Shown: positions 1-8,557 of the stretch, piece after piece
Layout: each line of letters opens with the position of its first letter
Numbering within the stretch: position 1 is the first letter of the stretch
NCBI GenBank assembly: GCA_016744355.1
Contig: JADGEN010000002.1
Span: 38,043 to 102,042, forward strand
Reading direction: 5' to 3'
Length of the DNA: 64,000 nt
Source: Halieaceae bacterium
GTDB taxonomy: Bacteria; Pseudomonadota; Gammaproteobacteria; Pseudomonadales; Halieaceae
Notes under the pieces: model-generated
Seen by the model: the letters and a program-made list of their open reading frames with translations, nothing else
Databases searched by the model: none
Told to the model about the DNA's origin: nothing
Position numbers and translations under genes: made by a program

Positions 1-88
1 CGGTAAGCTTAAGTCCCGCGCGCTTATAGTTCCTATTCGTTGCTGTAATATTCACTTAGGCAGCCTCTATGGCTACCGAGGGAGAGGG

Positions 89-436
89 CTATGAGATACC
101 GTGTTCGGGTGGGCTGGCTGCAAACATCACTAGCAATGTCATGTCTTCTTCTATTTCGAAAAACGAATGCTTGGTCGTCGCTCCCACATACAGTAGAGAG
201 CCGGGGCCAATTGAGCGGTCTTCATCTTCCAGGCGCATACGCGCTTTACCTGTGAGCACCAGATAAACCTCATCCTCATCGTGAGGTGCTTGCATGTCAG
301 TGCTCCCCGCGGCGAGAGAATAGATACCGCAGTTAAGCGCGGGTACATTGAGAAATTCCAGATACTCAACCGCGTTGCCCTTGAGTTTCCCCTGAATATC
401 CTTGAGGTCGAATACCTGCCAGTTTCCTTCAGCCAT
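89..436 (-). CDS. small cupin-domain protein
   Basis: A 115-residue single-domain cupin. The first cupin motif is visible around residues 50-60 (PHDEDEVYLVLTGKARM), with H52 and the acidic residues E54 and E56 as likely metal ligands. The second motif follows around residues 77-93 (GPGSLLYVGATTKHSF, with H91). Length fits a minimal cupin_2 protein. No signal peptide, so it is probably cytoplasmic. The substrate cannot be told from sequence; such proteins may be small-molecule enzymes, binders or isomerases. It stands alone, divergent from the acyl-CoA ligase, and the Shine-Dalgarno sequence before the ATG is weak. Confidence 0.75.
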   Translation of the reverse strand: MAEGNWQVFDLKDIQGKLKGNAVEYLEFLNVPALNCGIYSLAAGSTDMQAPHDEDEVYLVLTGKARMRLEDEDRSIGPGSLLYVGATTKHSFFEIEEDMTLLVMFAASPPEHGIS

Positions 437-664
437 GAAGCCGGTGCCTGTCGCTAATGAGTGTGCTTAAAAGTGTATACCTAATTCAACTGCTTTTTAA
501 GATGGTGGCAAGTAAATTTGCTAGTGGTTCATTTACGCCGGGCGCTGCAGATCGGGCCCTGCCGTCTAGAAGAAACATGTCCTGTGCCCGCGAGGGTATG
601 ACAGAAGCACGAGCTAAGGTAATATTATTGGAATAATTACTAGTATCAAGTCAGGAGCCCATCC

Positions 665-2197
665 ATGCATAGAGCCAGCCATGAGTCCAATCTCGCCTAC
701 GGAATGTTACGCAGGGCGGCGCTTAACCCCGAACGTATCGCCTTAATCTTCGAAGAAGAGAAAGTCAGTTATGGCCAATTGGCCGAGCGAGTACGGCGCC
801 AGGCAACGATGTTAAAAGAGGCGGGTGTTTGTGCCGGTGACCGCGTTGCCTATCTGGGTTTTAACCACCCGGCTTTTTTCGAAACCCTGTTTGCAGCCAA
901 CACGCTTGGCGCAATATTTGTGCCGCTTAACTTCCGGTTAACGGCGGAAGAACTCACTTTCATCATTAACGATGCTGGTGTGCACACACTAATATGTGAC
1001 GACCCCCTGCAGCCTACGGTAGAGCAGGCGAGGGCCAATTTGGATTGTCAGAACTACTACAGTTCCGAGTCAGAGTCTGACAACTGGTTGCATTTGAATA
1101 CTGCGAGGGCATCAGCCGCCCCTATGACCGATGTTGCCTCGGTTGATGAGCACGACATCTGCCTCATCATGTATACGTCTGGCACTACTGGTCTGCCAAA
1201 GGGAGCAATGTTAACGCACGGCAACATACTGTGGAACAATATCAACGCCATGATGGCTTTTGGCGGTTCCCGTGACGACGTGATTCTCACGGCAGCTCCC
1301 ATTTTTCACATTGGTGCGCTTAATGTTATGTGTCTGAACTCATTTCTGCTGGGTTCAACCGTCGCACTATTGCGCAGTTTTGATCCCGGACAGGTTTTGG
1401 CAGACATGCAGCGTTATGGAGCCACTCATATGTTTGGTGCGCCGGCCATGTTCCTGTTTATGTCGCAGCATCCTGATTTTTCTGGCACAGACCTCAGTTC
1501 GATCAAGGCTCTGCTTTGCGGTGGCGCCCCGGTACCCGTTCCTCTGATGGAACTCTATGGCGAACGCGGCATCGTTTTCTGCCAGGCCTATGGCCTCACA
1601 GAGACAGCACCATTTGCCTGTGGCCTCAGCGAAGAGTGGGCGACGCTCAAGTTGGGTTCTGCCGGGCAGGCTCCGCTGTTCACCGAAGTACGTATTGTCG
1701 GCGATGACAATAAACCCCTTTCCGCTGGGGAGCAGGGCGAGATTTGTATACGTGGCCCAAATGTTATGAAAGGTTATTGGAATCGCCCTGAAGCGACTGC
1801 CGAGGCTATCGATGAGATGGGTTGGTTTCATTCAGGTGACATTGGTTATATGGACGAAGATGACTTTGTATTTATTTCGGACCGTCTGAAAGACATGGTT
1901 ATTTCAGGTGGCGAGAATGTTTACCCGGCAGAAGTTGAAAGTACTCTATACAAGCACGATGCGATTGCTGAAGTCGCCGTGATTGGTTTGCCCGATGAGA
2001 AGTGGGGCGAGGCTGTGACGGCGGTAGTAGCACTGAATGAGGGCTGTGAATTGGCTCTGGAAGGCCTTAGAGAGTTTGCCAGTGAACATCTTGCGCGCTA
2101 CAAAATTCCTCTGCGCTTGCACTTTGTAGATGCCTTGCCCCGTAATCCTGCAGGCAAGGTATTAAAATATGTGCTGAAAGAGCGTCTCTCCGACTAG
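665..2197 (+). CDS. AMP-forming acyl-CoA synthetase (fatty-acid or aryl acid CoA ligase)
   Basis: Activates a carboxylic acid to an acyl-adenylate and then to acyl-CoA. At 510 residues it has the normal ANL-superfamily length. The P-loop YTSGTTGLPKGAMLTHGN lies near residues 170-187, the adenine-binding YGLTE near 305, the hinge region GWFHSGDIGY followed by ISDRLKDMVISGGENVYP near 390-420, and the catalytic lysine in NPAGKVLK near residue 500. The whole resembles long- or medium-chain acid ligases of the FadD13/FadK group, but chain length cannot be assigned. The ATG has a good AGGAG eight bases upstream. Its stop overlaps the stop of the convergent ppdK by the sequence CTAG, so the two genes share their 3' ends with no terminator between them. 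Confidence 0.9.
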   Translation: MHRASHESNLAYGMLRRAALNPERIALIFEEEKVSYGQLAERVRRQATMLKEAGVCAGDRVAYLGFNHPAFFETLFAANTLGAIFVPLNFRLTAEELTFIINDAGVHTLICDDPLQPTVEQARANLDCQNYYSSESESDNWLHLNTARASAAPMTDVASVDEHDICLIMYTSGTTGLPKGAMLTHGNILWNNINAMMAFGGSRDDVILTAAPIFHIGALNVMCLNSFLLGSTVALLRSFDPGQVLADMQRYGATHMFGAPAMFLFMSQHPDFSGTDLSSIKALLCGGAPVPVPLMELYGERGIVFCQAYGLTETAPFACGLSEEWATLKLGSAGQAPLFTEVRIVGDDNKPLSAGEQGEICIRGPNVMKGYWNRPEATAEAIDEMGWFHSGDIGYMDEDDFVFISDRLKDMVISGGENVYPAEVESTLYKHDAIAEVAVIGLPDEKWGEAVTAVVALNEGCELALEGLREFASEHLARYKIPLRLHFVDALPRNPAGKVLKYVLKERLSD

Positions 2198-4800
2198 TCC
2201 TCGAGGGTATTCTTCACTGCAGCCTGTGCTGCGGCGATTCTGGCCACTGGCACCCGGTAGGGGCTGCAGGATACATAGTCCAGCCCCAGGTCGTGGCAAA
2301 AGGCAATGGAGCGGGGGTCGCCACCATGCTCGCCGCATATACCGTACTTGATGCCGGGTTTGCGCGCTTTGCTCTCTCTGACAGCGATTTCCATCAGCCT
2401 ACCAACCGCTCTTTGGTCCAGCGAGACAAAGGGATCCGCTTCTACCAGCTTTTTCTTCAGATACTCAGGTAGGAATTTACCAATGTCGTCACGCGAAAAC
2501 CCGTAAGTCATCTGGGTCAAGTCGTTGGTCCCAAAGCTCATAAATTCGACTTCCGGGGCCAGGCGGTCGGCACCCAGAGTGGCTCGTGGTGTTTCCATCA
2601 TGGTGCCTACTTTATAGGGAATGGAAATACGTTTTTCTCGCAGGACGTCTTGAATGCCCTTGTCGATAATTTTATTTATCAAACGAATTTCACGCACGTT
2701 TACCACCAATGGAATCATAATTTCTGGGAAAGGTTTATAGCCCAGTTCCGTCGCCTCCACAGCGGCGCTGATTATGGCCTTCACCTGCATTTCGGTGATC
2801 TCGGGGTAGACCACCGACAGGCGGCAACCACGGAAACCCAACATTGGGTTGACTTCGTGCAGCCCTTCAGTGATCGCTCGCACTTTCTCCGGGGATTTGC
2901 CGATGCGCTCGGCCAATGAAGCCATTTCCTCTTGGGTATGAGGAAGAAACTCGTGTAGTGGAGGATCAAGCAGACGAATGGTTAGCGGCATACCGCGCAT
3001 GACTTTGAACAGCGCCAACATGTCATCGTGTTGAAACCCCAGCAGCACATCCAAATATTTTTGCCGTTCCTCTTTTGTCTCTGACAGGATCATCGCCCGC
3101 ATGGGATCAATTCGCTCAGCTTCGAAAAACATGTGCTCGGTACGGCATAGACCTATGCCTTCGGCTCCCAGCTCTACAGCCTTGGCAGCATCCTCGGGCG
3201 TTTCCGCATTGGCCCTGACTTTGAGCTTGCGATGCTTGTCTGCCCAGGACAGCAGTGTTTGAAAATCCTCGCCAGTGCTGGCTTCTGTTTTGGGTATATC
3301 TCCCAGCATAACGTCACCGGCTGTTCCATCGAGAGTGATGATGTCACCGCGCTTGATAATCAGGCCGTTTTCGGTTGTTGCAGTGCCCTCGGCATAATTT
3401 ATTGTAAGGCCGTGACAGGCTGTAATGGCACAAACGCCCATGCCTCTGGCAACAACGGCAGCGTGTGAAGTCATCCCGCCCAACTCGGTGAGGATGCCTT
3501 CAGCTACTTTCATACCATGAATGTCTTCGGGTGTAGTTTCCCTGCGAACCAGTACTACTTTGTCGCCTAGCGCGCTGGTATCCACAGCCTCTTCAGCTGA
3601 GAAAACCACTTTTCCGGTTGCGCCTCCGGGGCTTGCGGGCAAGCCTGAAGCTACAACTTCAGTCTTCTTGTCAGGGTCAATCATGGGGTGTAAAAATGCC
3701 TCGACATGCTCTGGAGACACTCGCATCAATGCCTGCTTTTCTGTAATGAGTCCCTCGTTAACCATGTCGACTGCAATTTTTATTGACGCTCTGCCAGTTC
3801 TTTTTCCGCTGCGGGTTTGCAGGATGTAGAATTTACCTTCCTGCACCGTGAACTCGATATCCTGCATATCGCGGTAGTGTTTTTCCAGCAGCAGTTGAGT
3901 GTCAAATAGTTCCTGGTAAACCTCTGGCATTTTTTCTTTCAATGAATCGATAGGCAGGGGCGTGCGTATGCCCGCTACAACGTCTTCACCGGCAGCGTTA
4001 AACAGGTATTCGCCGAAGAAAAGATGCTCTCCTGTGGACGGGTTGCGGGTAAAAGCTACGCCGGAGCCCGAGTCGTCGCCGAAATTGCCAAACACCATAG
4101 CCTGCACATTGACGGCTGTGCCCAAGGAGTCGGGTATATTATTCATTTCGCGGTATACATTGGCCCGCGGTGTATGCCATGAGAGAAAAACGGCCTCAAC
4201 AGCCAGTTTAAGCTGGATAAAAGGATCCTGCGGGAAGTCGACTAATGTCTTGTATATTTTTACGATTTCTTTCCAGTCCTCTGCGGACATTTCGATGTCC
4301 TGTACCTTATTGTGTGCCGCTTTATAGTTTTGTATTTGCTCTTCGAACTGGTGTCCATCCATGCCTAACACAACATCGGCAAACATCTGAATAAAACGGC
4401 GATAGGAGTCGTAGGCAAAACGGGGGTTGTCTGTTTTAGCTGCCAAGCCTTCTACGATTTCATCGTTGAGGCCCAGGTTTAGAATAGTGTTCATCATGCC
4501 AGGCATGGACACAGGGGCACCGGAGCGCACCGAAAACAACAGTGGATTTTCAGGGTCGCCGAAGCGAGCTCCCATTTTTTTCTCCACCAGATCCAGTGCT
4601 ACACGGTATTCCTGCTCCAGCAGGGGCGGTAATTTGTTACCCACTTCGAAAAAGTCGCGACAGGTAGGTGTGGTGATGACAAAGCCAAACGGCACAGGTA
4701 ATCCCATGTTCGTCATTTCGCAAAGGTTGGCGCCCTTGCCGCCAAGCAAATCTCGATCATCTTTACTGCCTTCGTTGAACAGGTATACGCGCTTTGCCAT
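2194..4800 (-). CDS. ppdK: pyruvate, phosphate dikinase
   Basis: Interconverts pyruvate, ATP and phosphate with phosphoenolpyruvate, AMP and pyrophosphate. The 868 residues match the family length (about 870-880). The N-terminal ATP-grasp domain begins LLGGKGANLCEMTNMGLPVP. The swivelling phosphohistidine domain has GGMTSHAAVVARGMG, with the histidine near residue 446. The C-terminal TIM barrel has GICGEHGGDP, with the catalytic cysteine near residue 821. All key residues appear present. It is a single-gene unit whose 3' end overlaps the acyl-CoA ligase by 4 bp. In a marine heterotroph it could serve gluconeogenesis or pyrophosphate-linked glycolysis. I see no PpdK regulatory protein beside it. 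Confidence 0.97.
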   Translation of the reverse strand: MAKRVYLFNEGSKDDRDLLGGKGANLCEMTNMGLPVPFGFVITTPTCRDFFEVGNKLPPLLEQEYRVALDLVEKKMGARFGDPENPLLFSVRSGAPVSMPGMMNTILNLGLNDEIVEGLAAKTDNPRFAYDSYRRFIQMFADVVLGMDGHQFEEQIQNYKAAHNKVQDIEMSAEDWKEIVKIYKTLVDFPQDPFIQLKLAVEAVFLSWHTPRANVYREMNNIPDSLGTAVNVQAMVFGNFGDDSGSGVAFTRNPSTGEHLFFGEYLFNAAGEDVVAGIRTPLPIDSLKEKMPEVYQELFDTQLLLEKHYRDMQDIEFTVQEGKFYILQTRSGKRTGRASIKIAVDMVNEGLITEKQALMRVSPEHVEAFLHPMIDPDKKTEVVASGLPASPGGATGKVVFSAEEAVDTSALGDKVVLVRRETTPEDIHGMKVAEGILTELGGMTSHAAVVARGMGVCAITACHGLTINYAEGTATTENGLIIKRGDIITLDGTAGDVMLGDIPKTEASTGEDFQTLLSWADKHRKLKVRANAETPEDAAKAVELGAEGIGLCRTEHMFFEAERIDPMRAMILSETKEERQKYLDVLLGFQHDDMLALFKVMRGMPLTIRLLDPPLHEFLPHTQEEMASLAERIGKSPEKVRAITEGLHEVNPMLGFRGCRLSVVYPEITEMQVKAIISAAVEATELGYKPFPEIMIPLVVNVREIRLINKIIDKGIQDVLREKRISIPYKVGTMMETPRATLGADRLAPEVEFMSFGTNDLTQMTYGFSRDDIGKFLPEYLKKKLVEADPFVSLDQRAVGRLMEIAVRESKARKPGIKYGICGEHGGDPRSIAFCHDLGLDYVSCSPYRVPVARIAAAQAAVKNTLED

Positions 4801-4919
4801 GGGAGTCCTCAGGGCTATAGACTGGATAGTCGTTTAAAAAGGCGCGCAGTATATCGCTTTCTGGCCGGCGTTGGGAGTTACACCCAATGATTCGTTAGCT
4901 TATGGGGCAGTGACGTCTG

Positions 4920-5804
4920 TCAGCGCTTGGCGAGTAACGTACAAAGCCTGTCGATTTCCGCGAGCTCGGCGGTTGCCGGTACAAGAAATAGTTCCTCGCA
5001 GCCAGCTGATTCCGCATTGTCCAGAGCCTGCCTCACCGTGTCTTCGGAGTTGCGGTGTACGGATTTAGCCATCATGGTGGCGATTTCATCCCCGGCAATG
5101 GCCAAATACTCGTATACATAGTCGTATAATTTTTTCTGGCCATTGTCGGCTAGGGTATACCAGAAGCCCCCTAATCGGTATGGCTTGTTGGGGCGCTCTG
5201 CACGACCCCAGGCAGCCTCTGCCATCGAGAAAGTATTCTGCCACTGTGTTGTTTCGCCGTTGCCCGACCAGGCGTAGAGGCCGTCTGCCCATTTTGAGCA
5301 GCGTTCGATGCTCTTTGGCCCCATCGCGCCGGCCAATATATTGGGACCTTGCGCCCGAGTGGGTGCAGGCCCTATAGGGCCTGCACCGGTTATTTGTTCT
5401 CGTTGCTCCCAGACCTGCTTCATTTGCATAATCTGACTGTCCATTCTTGCGTAGCGGCCTTTAAAACTGGCGCCCACCGCCTCGTAATCTTTCTCGCGCC
5501 CGCCATAGCCAACGACCATGTTCTTAACTCTGCCACCGGACAGGATGTCCATTGTGGCTACTTCTTTGGCGACCCGTGTCGCATTGTGCATGGGAAGAAC
5601 ATACAGTGTGGGCGTTATTTCTACCTTTGTGGTTACCGCGGCTGCGGCCGAAAGCACAACTCGCATATCAAAACTTGGACCGTGAATTCGCTCACCGCAG
5701 GAAATGCTGTGGAAAGGTCCCTGGTCCACCGCTGCAAACCAATCCATATAATCTTCACGACACAGTCCAGCTTTCATATAAGGTAGGCAAATACCAATTT
5801 TCAT
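4920..5804 (-). CDS. LLM-class flavin-dependent oxidoreductase (luciferase-like)
   Basis: A TIM-barrel flavin enzyme of the bacterial luciferase superfamily, 294 residues from the chosen start. Typical features are the opening MKIGICLPYM, the strand ITPTLYVLPMHNATRVAKEV and the glycine-rich SGGRVKNMVVGYGGRE. An upstream in-frame start at 5870 would add 22 residues that do not look like the family, whereas the ATG at 5804 has GGAG nine bases before it and begins the first beta strand, so I prefer 5804. Members use FMN or F420 on many substrates, so the substrate here is unknown. It is divergent from the secreted protein at 5909. Confidence 0.85.
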   Translation of the reverse strand: MKIGICLPYMKAGLCREDYMDWFAAVDQGPFHSISCGERIHGPSFDMRVVLSAAAAVTTKVEITPTLYVLPMHNATRVAKEVATMDILSGGRVKNMVVGYGGREKDYEAVGASFKGRYARMDSQIMQMKQVWEQREQITGAGPIGPAPTRAQGPNILAGAMGPKSIERCSKWADGLYAWSGNGETTQWQNTFSMAEAAWGRAERPNKPYRLGGFWYTLADNGQKKLYDYVYEYLAIAGDEIATMMAKSVHRNSEDTVRQALDNAESAGCEELFLVPATAELAEIDRLCTLLAKR

Positions 5805-5830
5805 AACTACATTCTCCGGGCTAGGATAAG

Positions 5831-5859
5831 GAGAACAGTGTCGATATAATCCCGTTCTC
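5831..5859. promoter_or_regulatory. inverted repeat around a -10-like TATAAT between divergent genes
   Basis: The arms GAGAAC (5831-5836) and GTTCTC (5854-5859) are exact inverse complements 17 bases apart and flank TATAAT at 5845-5850 on the plus strand, upstream of the secreted protein at 5909. A -35 element is poor (TAGGAT at 5822-5827). The layout could be an operator overlapping a promoter, but a short 6-bp arm can occur by chance. Confidence 0.3.
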
Positions 5860-5908
5860 ACGCCAAGCATGTTGGAGCACTATCTATTTTGCAAGTAACG
5901 AAAGCCCT

Positions 5909-6610
5909 ATGAGAGCACAAAAATATCGATTCTACCTACTGGTATTTACTGTTGTGCTGAGCTGTGTTCCTTCCCTCGCCAGTGCTCAATCGATACCACT
6001 GGCAACTGAAAATTCGACACGTGTTGATTTTAGCGGTTATTGGGAGCTTGACCTGGGAAAGAGCGACAATATTCAGGCTCGTCTGGATACTCTGGTGCGA
6101 GAGTTGGTGGAGCGCGCCAGGCGGCAGGCAGAGGGTCGCCAGGATCGTGGCGGGGGTATGACTATCGGTGGGACAGGCTCAAACAGTGCACCTTCCATTA
6201 TTGGGCTGGCAAAAATGGCAGACATGATTACCGCCTCCCAACTGCTGGAAGTTACTCAGGACGAAAACGATATATTAGTAAAACGCGAGAACAACTTTGC
6301 ACTGACTTGCGAGTTCTACAAAGGGGCGTCTCAGACGCAGGAAAGTGTCTTTGGTACTGAAATCTGTGGTTGGAACTCGCATCAACTGCGATTTCGTATG
6401 TTTCTGCCCGATGGTTTGAGCATACAGCATGTACTGTCCTTAGGTAGTGCCGGGGATCGTTTGAATATCGCCACCACAGTTTACTCCGATCAGGTTTCCT
6501 ATCCATTTACTCTCAATAGAGTCTACAATCGTTATGAGCCTGACCGAGGGGGCATTCGCTGTGAGATGACGCTCACCCGCGGTAAGGTCTGCACAACGGA
6601 GTCCAGATGA
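5909..6610 (+). CDS. secreted protein of unknown function
   Basis: A 233-residue protein with a clear Sec signal peptide: positive MRAQKYR, a hydrophobic core, and probable cleavage after SLASA near residue 26. The mature part starts with a stretch like VDFSGYWELDLGKSDN, which recalls lipocalin-like secreted proteins, but I cannot assign a family. It has a low-complexity glycine-rich run (GGGMTIGGTG) near residue 82 and four cysteines in the C-terminal half that could form disulfides in the periplasm. Its stop overlaps the start of the next lipoprotein gene (ATGA at 6607-6610), so the two are almost certainly translated together and may act together. Confidence 0.75.
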   Translation: MRAQKYRFYLLVFTVVLSCVPSLASAQSIPLATENSTRVDFSGYWELDLGKSDNIQARLDTLVRELVERARRQAEGRQDRGGGMTIGGTGSNSAPSIIGLAKMADMITASQLLEVTQDENDILVKRENNFALTCEFYKGASQTQESVFGTEICGWNSHQLRFRMFLPDGLSIQHVLSLGSAGDRLNIATTVYSDQVSYPFTLNRVYNRYEPDRGGIRCEMTLTRGKVCTTESR

Positions 6611-7761
6611 AAAAGCTCAGTCTTCTGCTGTTTTTGTTCCTGGGAGCCTGTGGATCCAGTGGTCAAAAATCTGTAGATCCCGCACAACAGGCAGCACTTG
6701 CCTGGCCTGTCCCATTGGGTGTCGTGAGATTAAATCAGGAAGAGGGTGTTGTTGAGTCCGCGCGCCTGGATCTGGGGATCATTGTATTTGATCCCGGTAT
6801 TCCCAAGGACGCATCAACGCATAGTAAGCTCGGCGTCTTCCCAAAAATACGCGAAGTAGAAGCGCAATATTTGCCGGTAATTCTGCGCGATGCCCTCATT
6901 GCCTCTGACAACTGGGGCGTGGTGCGTGTGGTTCCCGAGGATGATGAAACCCTGGAACTGCGCGTTACAGGAAAAATTATTCACTCCGACGGTGAAGACC
7001 TGGTCTTACACATCAGGGCTATTGATGCGGCAGGTGGGGTGTGGCTGGACCGTAGCTATCACGACAGGACAAACGTCAGCGACTTTCCTGCTTTGGTCAA
7101 CGGGGCTCCGGCACAAATCAGTGACGACCCGTTCGCCGATCTCTACCGGCAAATAGCCAACGACCTGGCGCAGGCCAAAGCTCAGTTTACTAGTGCGCAA
7201 CTGGCAACCATTCGAAATGTTGCTCTACTTCGCTATGCCAGCAGTTTGTCGCCTGAGGCGTTTTCAGGTTTTTTGTCCAAAGGGCCTGAAGGTGAATATG
7301 TGTTGCAGCGCCTGCCCGCCGACGATGATCCTATGATGACCCGCGTGCAACGCATTCGAAATCAGGAATACTTGTTTATTGATACCGTAGATGAGCAGTA
7401 TGCGGGTTTGTATGAAACAATGGCCCCTACTTATTATCTATGGCGTCAGTACGGCAGGGAAAGAGCAGTATTTAAAGCGGAGTATGAAGAGCGCGCCGCA
7501 AATCGCGATAGCTACGGAAGACGGGGCAGCTATATTGCGATGGAGCGCACTTATAACACGTTCAAGAACTCCAAAATCCAGGATCAGGACCTCCAAGAAC
7601 TGGCCGGTGGTTTTAACAACGAAGTGGCACCCACAGTGATGGAAGTTAGCGGTAGAGTGTTCCGTTTGAATGGCGGTCTAAATGCCCAATATGTCGAGTG
7701 GAGAGAAATTCTACGCTCAATTTTTGTGCTAGAAACCGGCTTGCCAACCGATAAAAAGTAG
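6607..7761 (+). CDS. putative lipoprotein of unknown function
   Basis: A 384-residue protein with a lipoprotein signal peptide: MKK, a hydrophobic run, then the lipobox LGAC with the lipidated cysteine at residue 15. The residue after it is glycine, with no Asp+2 retention signal, so outer membrane sorting is likely. The N-terminal half (about residues 40-200) alternates strands and reads like a periplasmic alpha/beta domain. The C-terminal half is tyrosine- and arginine-rich and probably helical. I recognise no catalytic motif. It is coupled by a 4-bp overlap to the secreted protein upstream, and the XRE regulator follows after 46 bp, so all three may be one transcript. Confidence 0.75.
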   Translation: MKKLSLLLFLFLGACGSSGQKSVDPAQQAALAWPVPLGVVRLNQEEGVVESARLDLGIIVFDPGIPKDASTHSKLGVFPKIREVEAQYLPVILRDALIASDNWGVVRVVPEDDETLELRVTGKIIHSDGEDLVLHIRAIDAAGGVWLDRSYHDRTNVSDFPALVNGAPAQISDDPFADLYRQIANDLAQAKAQFTSAQLATIRNVALLRYASSLSPEAFSGFLSKGPEGEYVLQRLPADDDPMMTRVQRIRNQEYLFIDTVDEQYAGLYETMAPTYYLWRQYGRERAVFKAEYEERAANRDSYGRRGSYIAMERTYNTFKNSKIQDQDLQELAGGFNNEVAPTVMEVSGRVFRLNGGLNAQYVEWREILRSIFVLETGLPTDKK

Positions 7762-7807
7762 ATGCTGCCTGTGGTGGCAACACTGAGAGTAACGTCGTAG
7801 AGGTGCA

Positions 7808-8557
7808 ATGATGTCAAATGAAAATGATTCTTCCGGTTCCGATTCTATATTGAGTTCCCTGATGAGACTAACCGGCCAGATGGCTGGCGGCACGCTGGAC
7901 CTTGCGCGAAACACGGCTACGATGACTGCCATGTTTGGTGAAAGTTGGCTCAAGGGCGCACTGCTTAATACACTGGAGCCCGAGCGCCTGGAGGCCATGG
8001 CCGAGGCCGGGCGATTTTTGCGTGACGCGCGAGAAACCGCAGGCATGTCTTTAAAGGATCTAGCCGAAAACCTGGGTGTGTCAGACAATAGTGTTTTGGA
8101 GGATGTGGAAAGCGGCGATAGCATAATGCCGTTGGAGTTAATGCTGCGCAGCGCAGCACTGTTAGCGCGACACGACCCCATTCCTTTTCTGATCAAATTC
8201 ATGCGTACTTACAATCCTGCGCTGGAGGAGAGGCTTGAAAAGTGGGGCGTATTAACGCTTCCTAAAAACTTTGAACGTGAACGTCGTTTTGTCAATATCT
8301 ATCGCCAACACGATCAATTGCGAAACCTCAGCGACGATGAACACGCCCGCTTTATCGAGTATATGAATAGCTCTACCGAATTGGTCCTGAATGTGATGAT
8401 GAAGGAAAAAGCGGCTGGCAATGGCGCGAAGCGTAAGAGTGCGGCTGCGACTGCTGCGAAACCCAAACGCAAGGCGAAAAGCACTGCAGCAAAAAAGAAA
8501 GCGCCGGCAAAAAAACGCCGTCCCTCCACTAAACCCTCTTCTGGAAGTACTACTTGA
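7808..8557 (+). CDS. XRE-type helix-turn-helix regulator with lysine/alanine-rich C-terminal tail
   Basis: A 249-residue protein. A Cro/C1-type helix-turn-helix lies near residues 70-125 (LRDARETAGMSLKDLAENLG, then VSDNSVLEDVESGD). It is followed by a helical region to about residue 195, and from about residue 198 by a strongly basic tail rich in Lys, Ala and Pro (KPKRKAKSTAAKKKAPAKK) that resembles histone H1-like or AlgP-type tails. The tail probably binds DNA or RNA nonspecifically. A GAGGTG sits just before the ATG at 7808; the adjacent in-frame ATG at 7811 is also possible. Its stop overlaps the TTG start of rlmKL, so the two are coupled. The target genes are unknown. Confidence 0.8.
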   Translation: MMSNENDSSGSDSILSSLMRLTGQMAGGTLDLARNTATMTAMFGESWLKGALLNTLEPERLEAMAEAGRFLRDARETAGMSLKDLAENLGVSDNSVLEDVESGDSIMPLELMLRSAALLARHDPIPFLIKFMRTYNPALEERLEKWGVLTLPKNFERERRFVNIYRQHDQLRNLSDDEHARFIEYMNSSTELVLNVMMKEKAAGNGAKRKSAAATAAKPKRKAKSTAAKKKAPAKKRRPSTKPSSGSTT

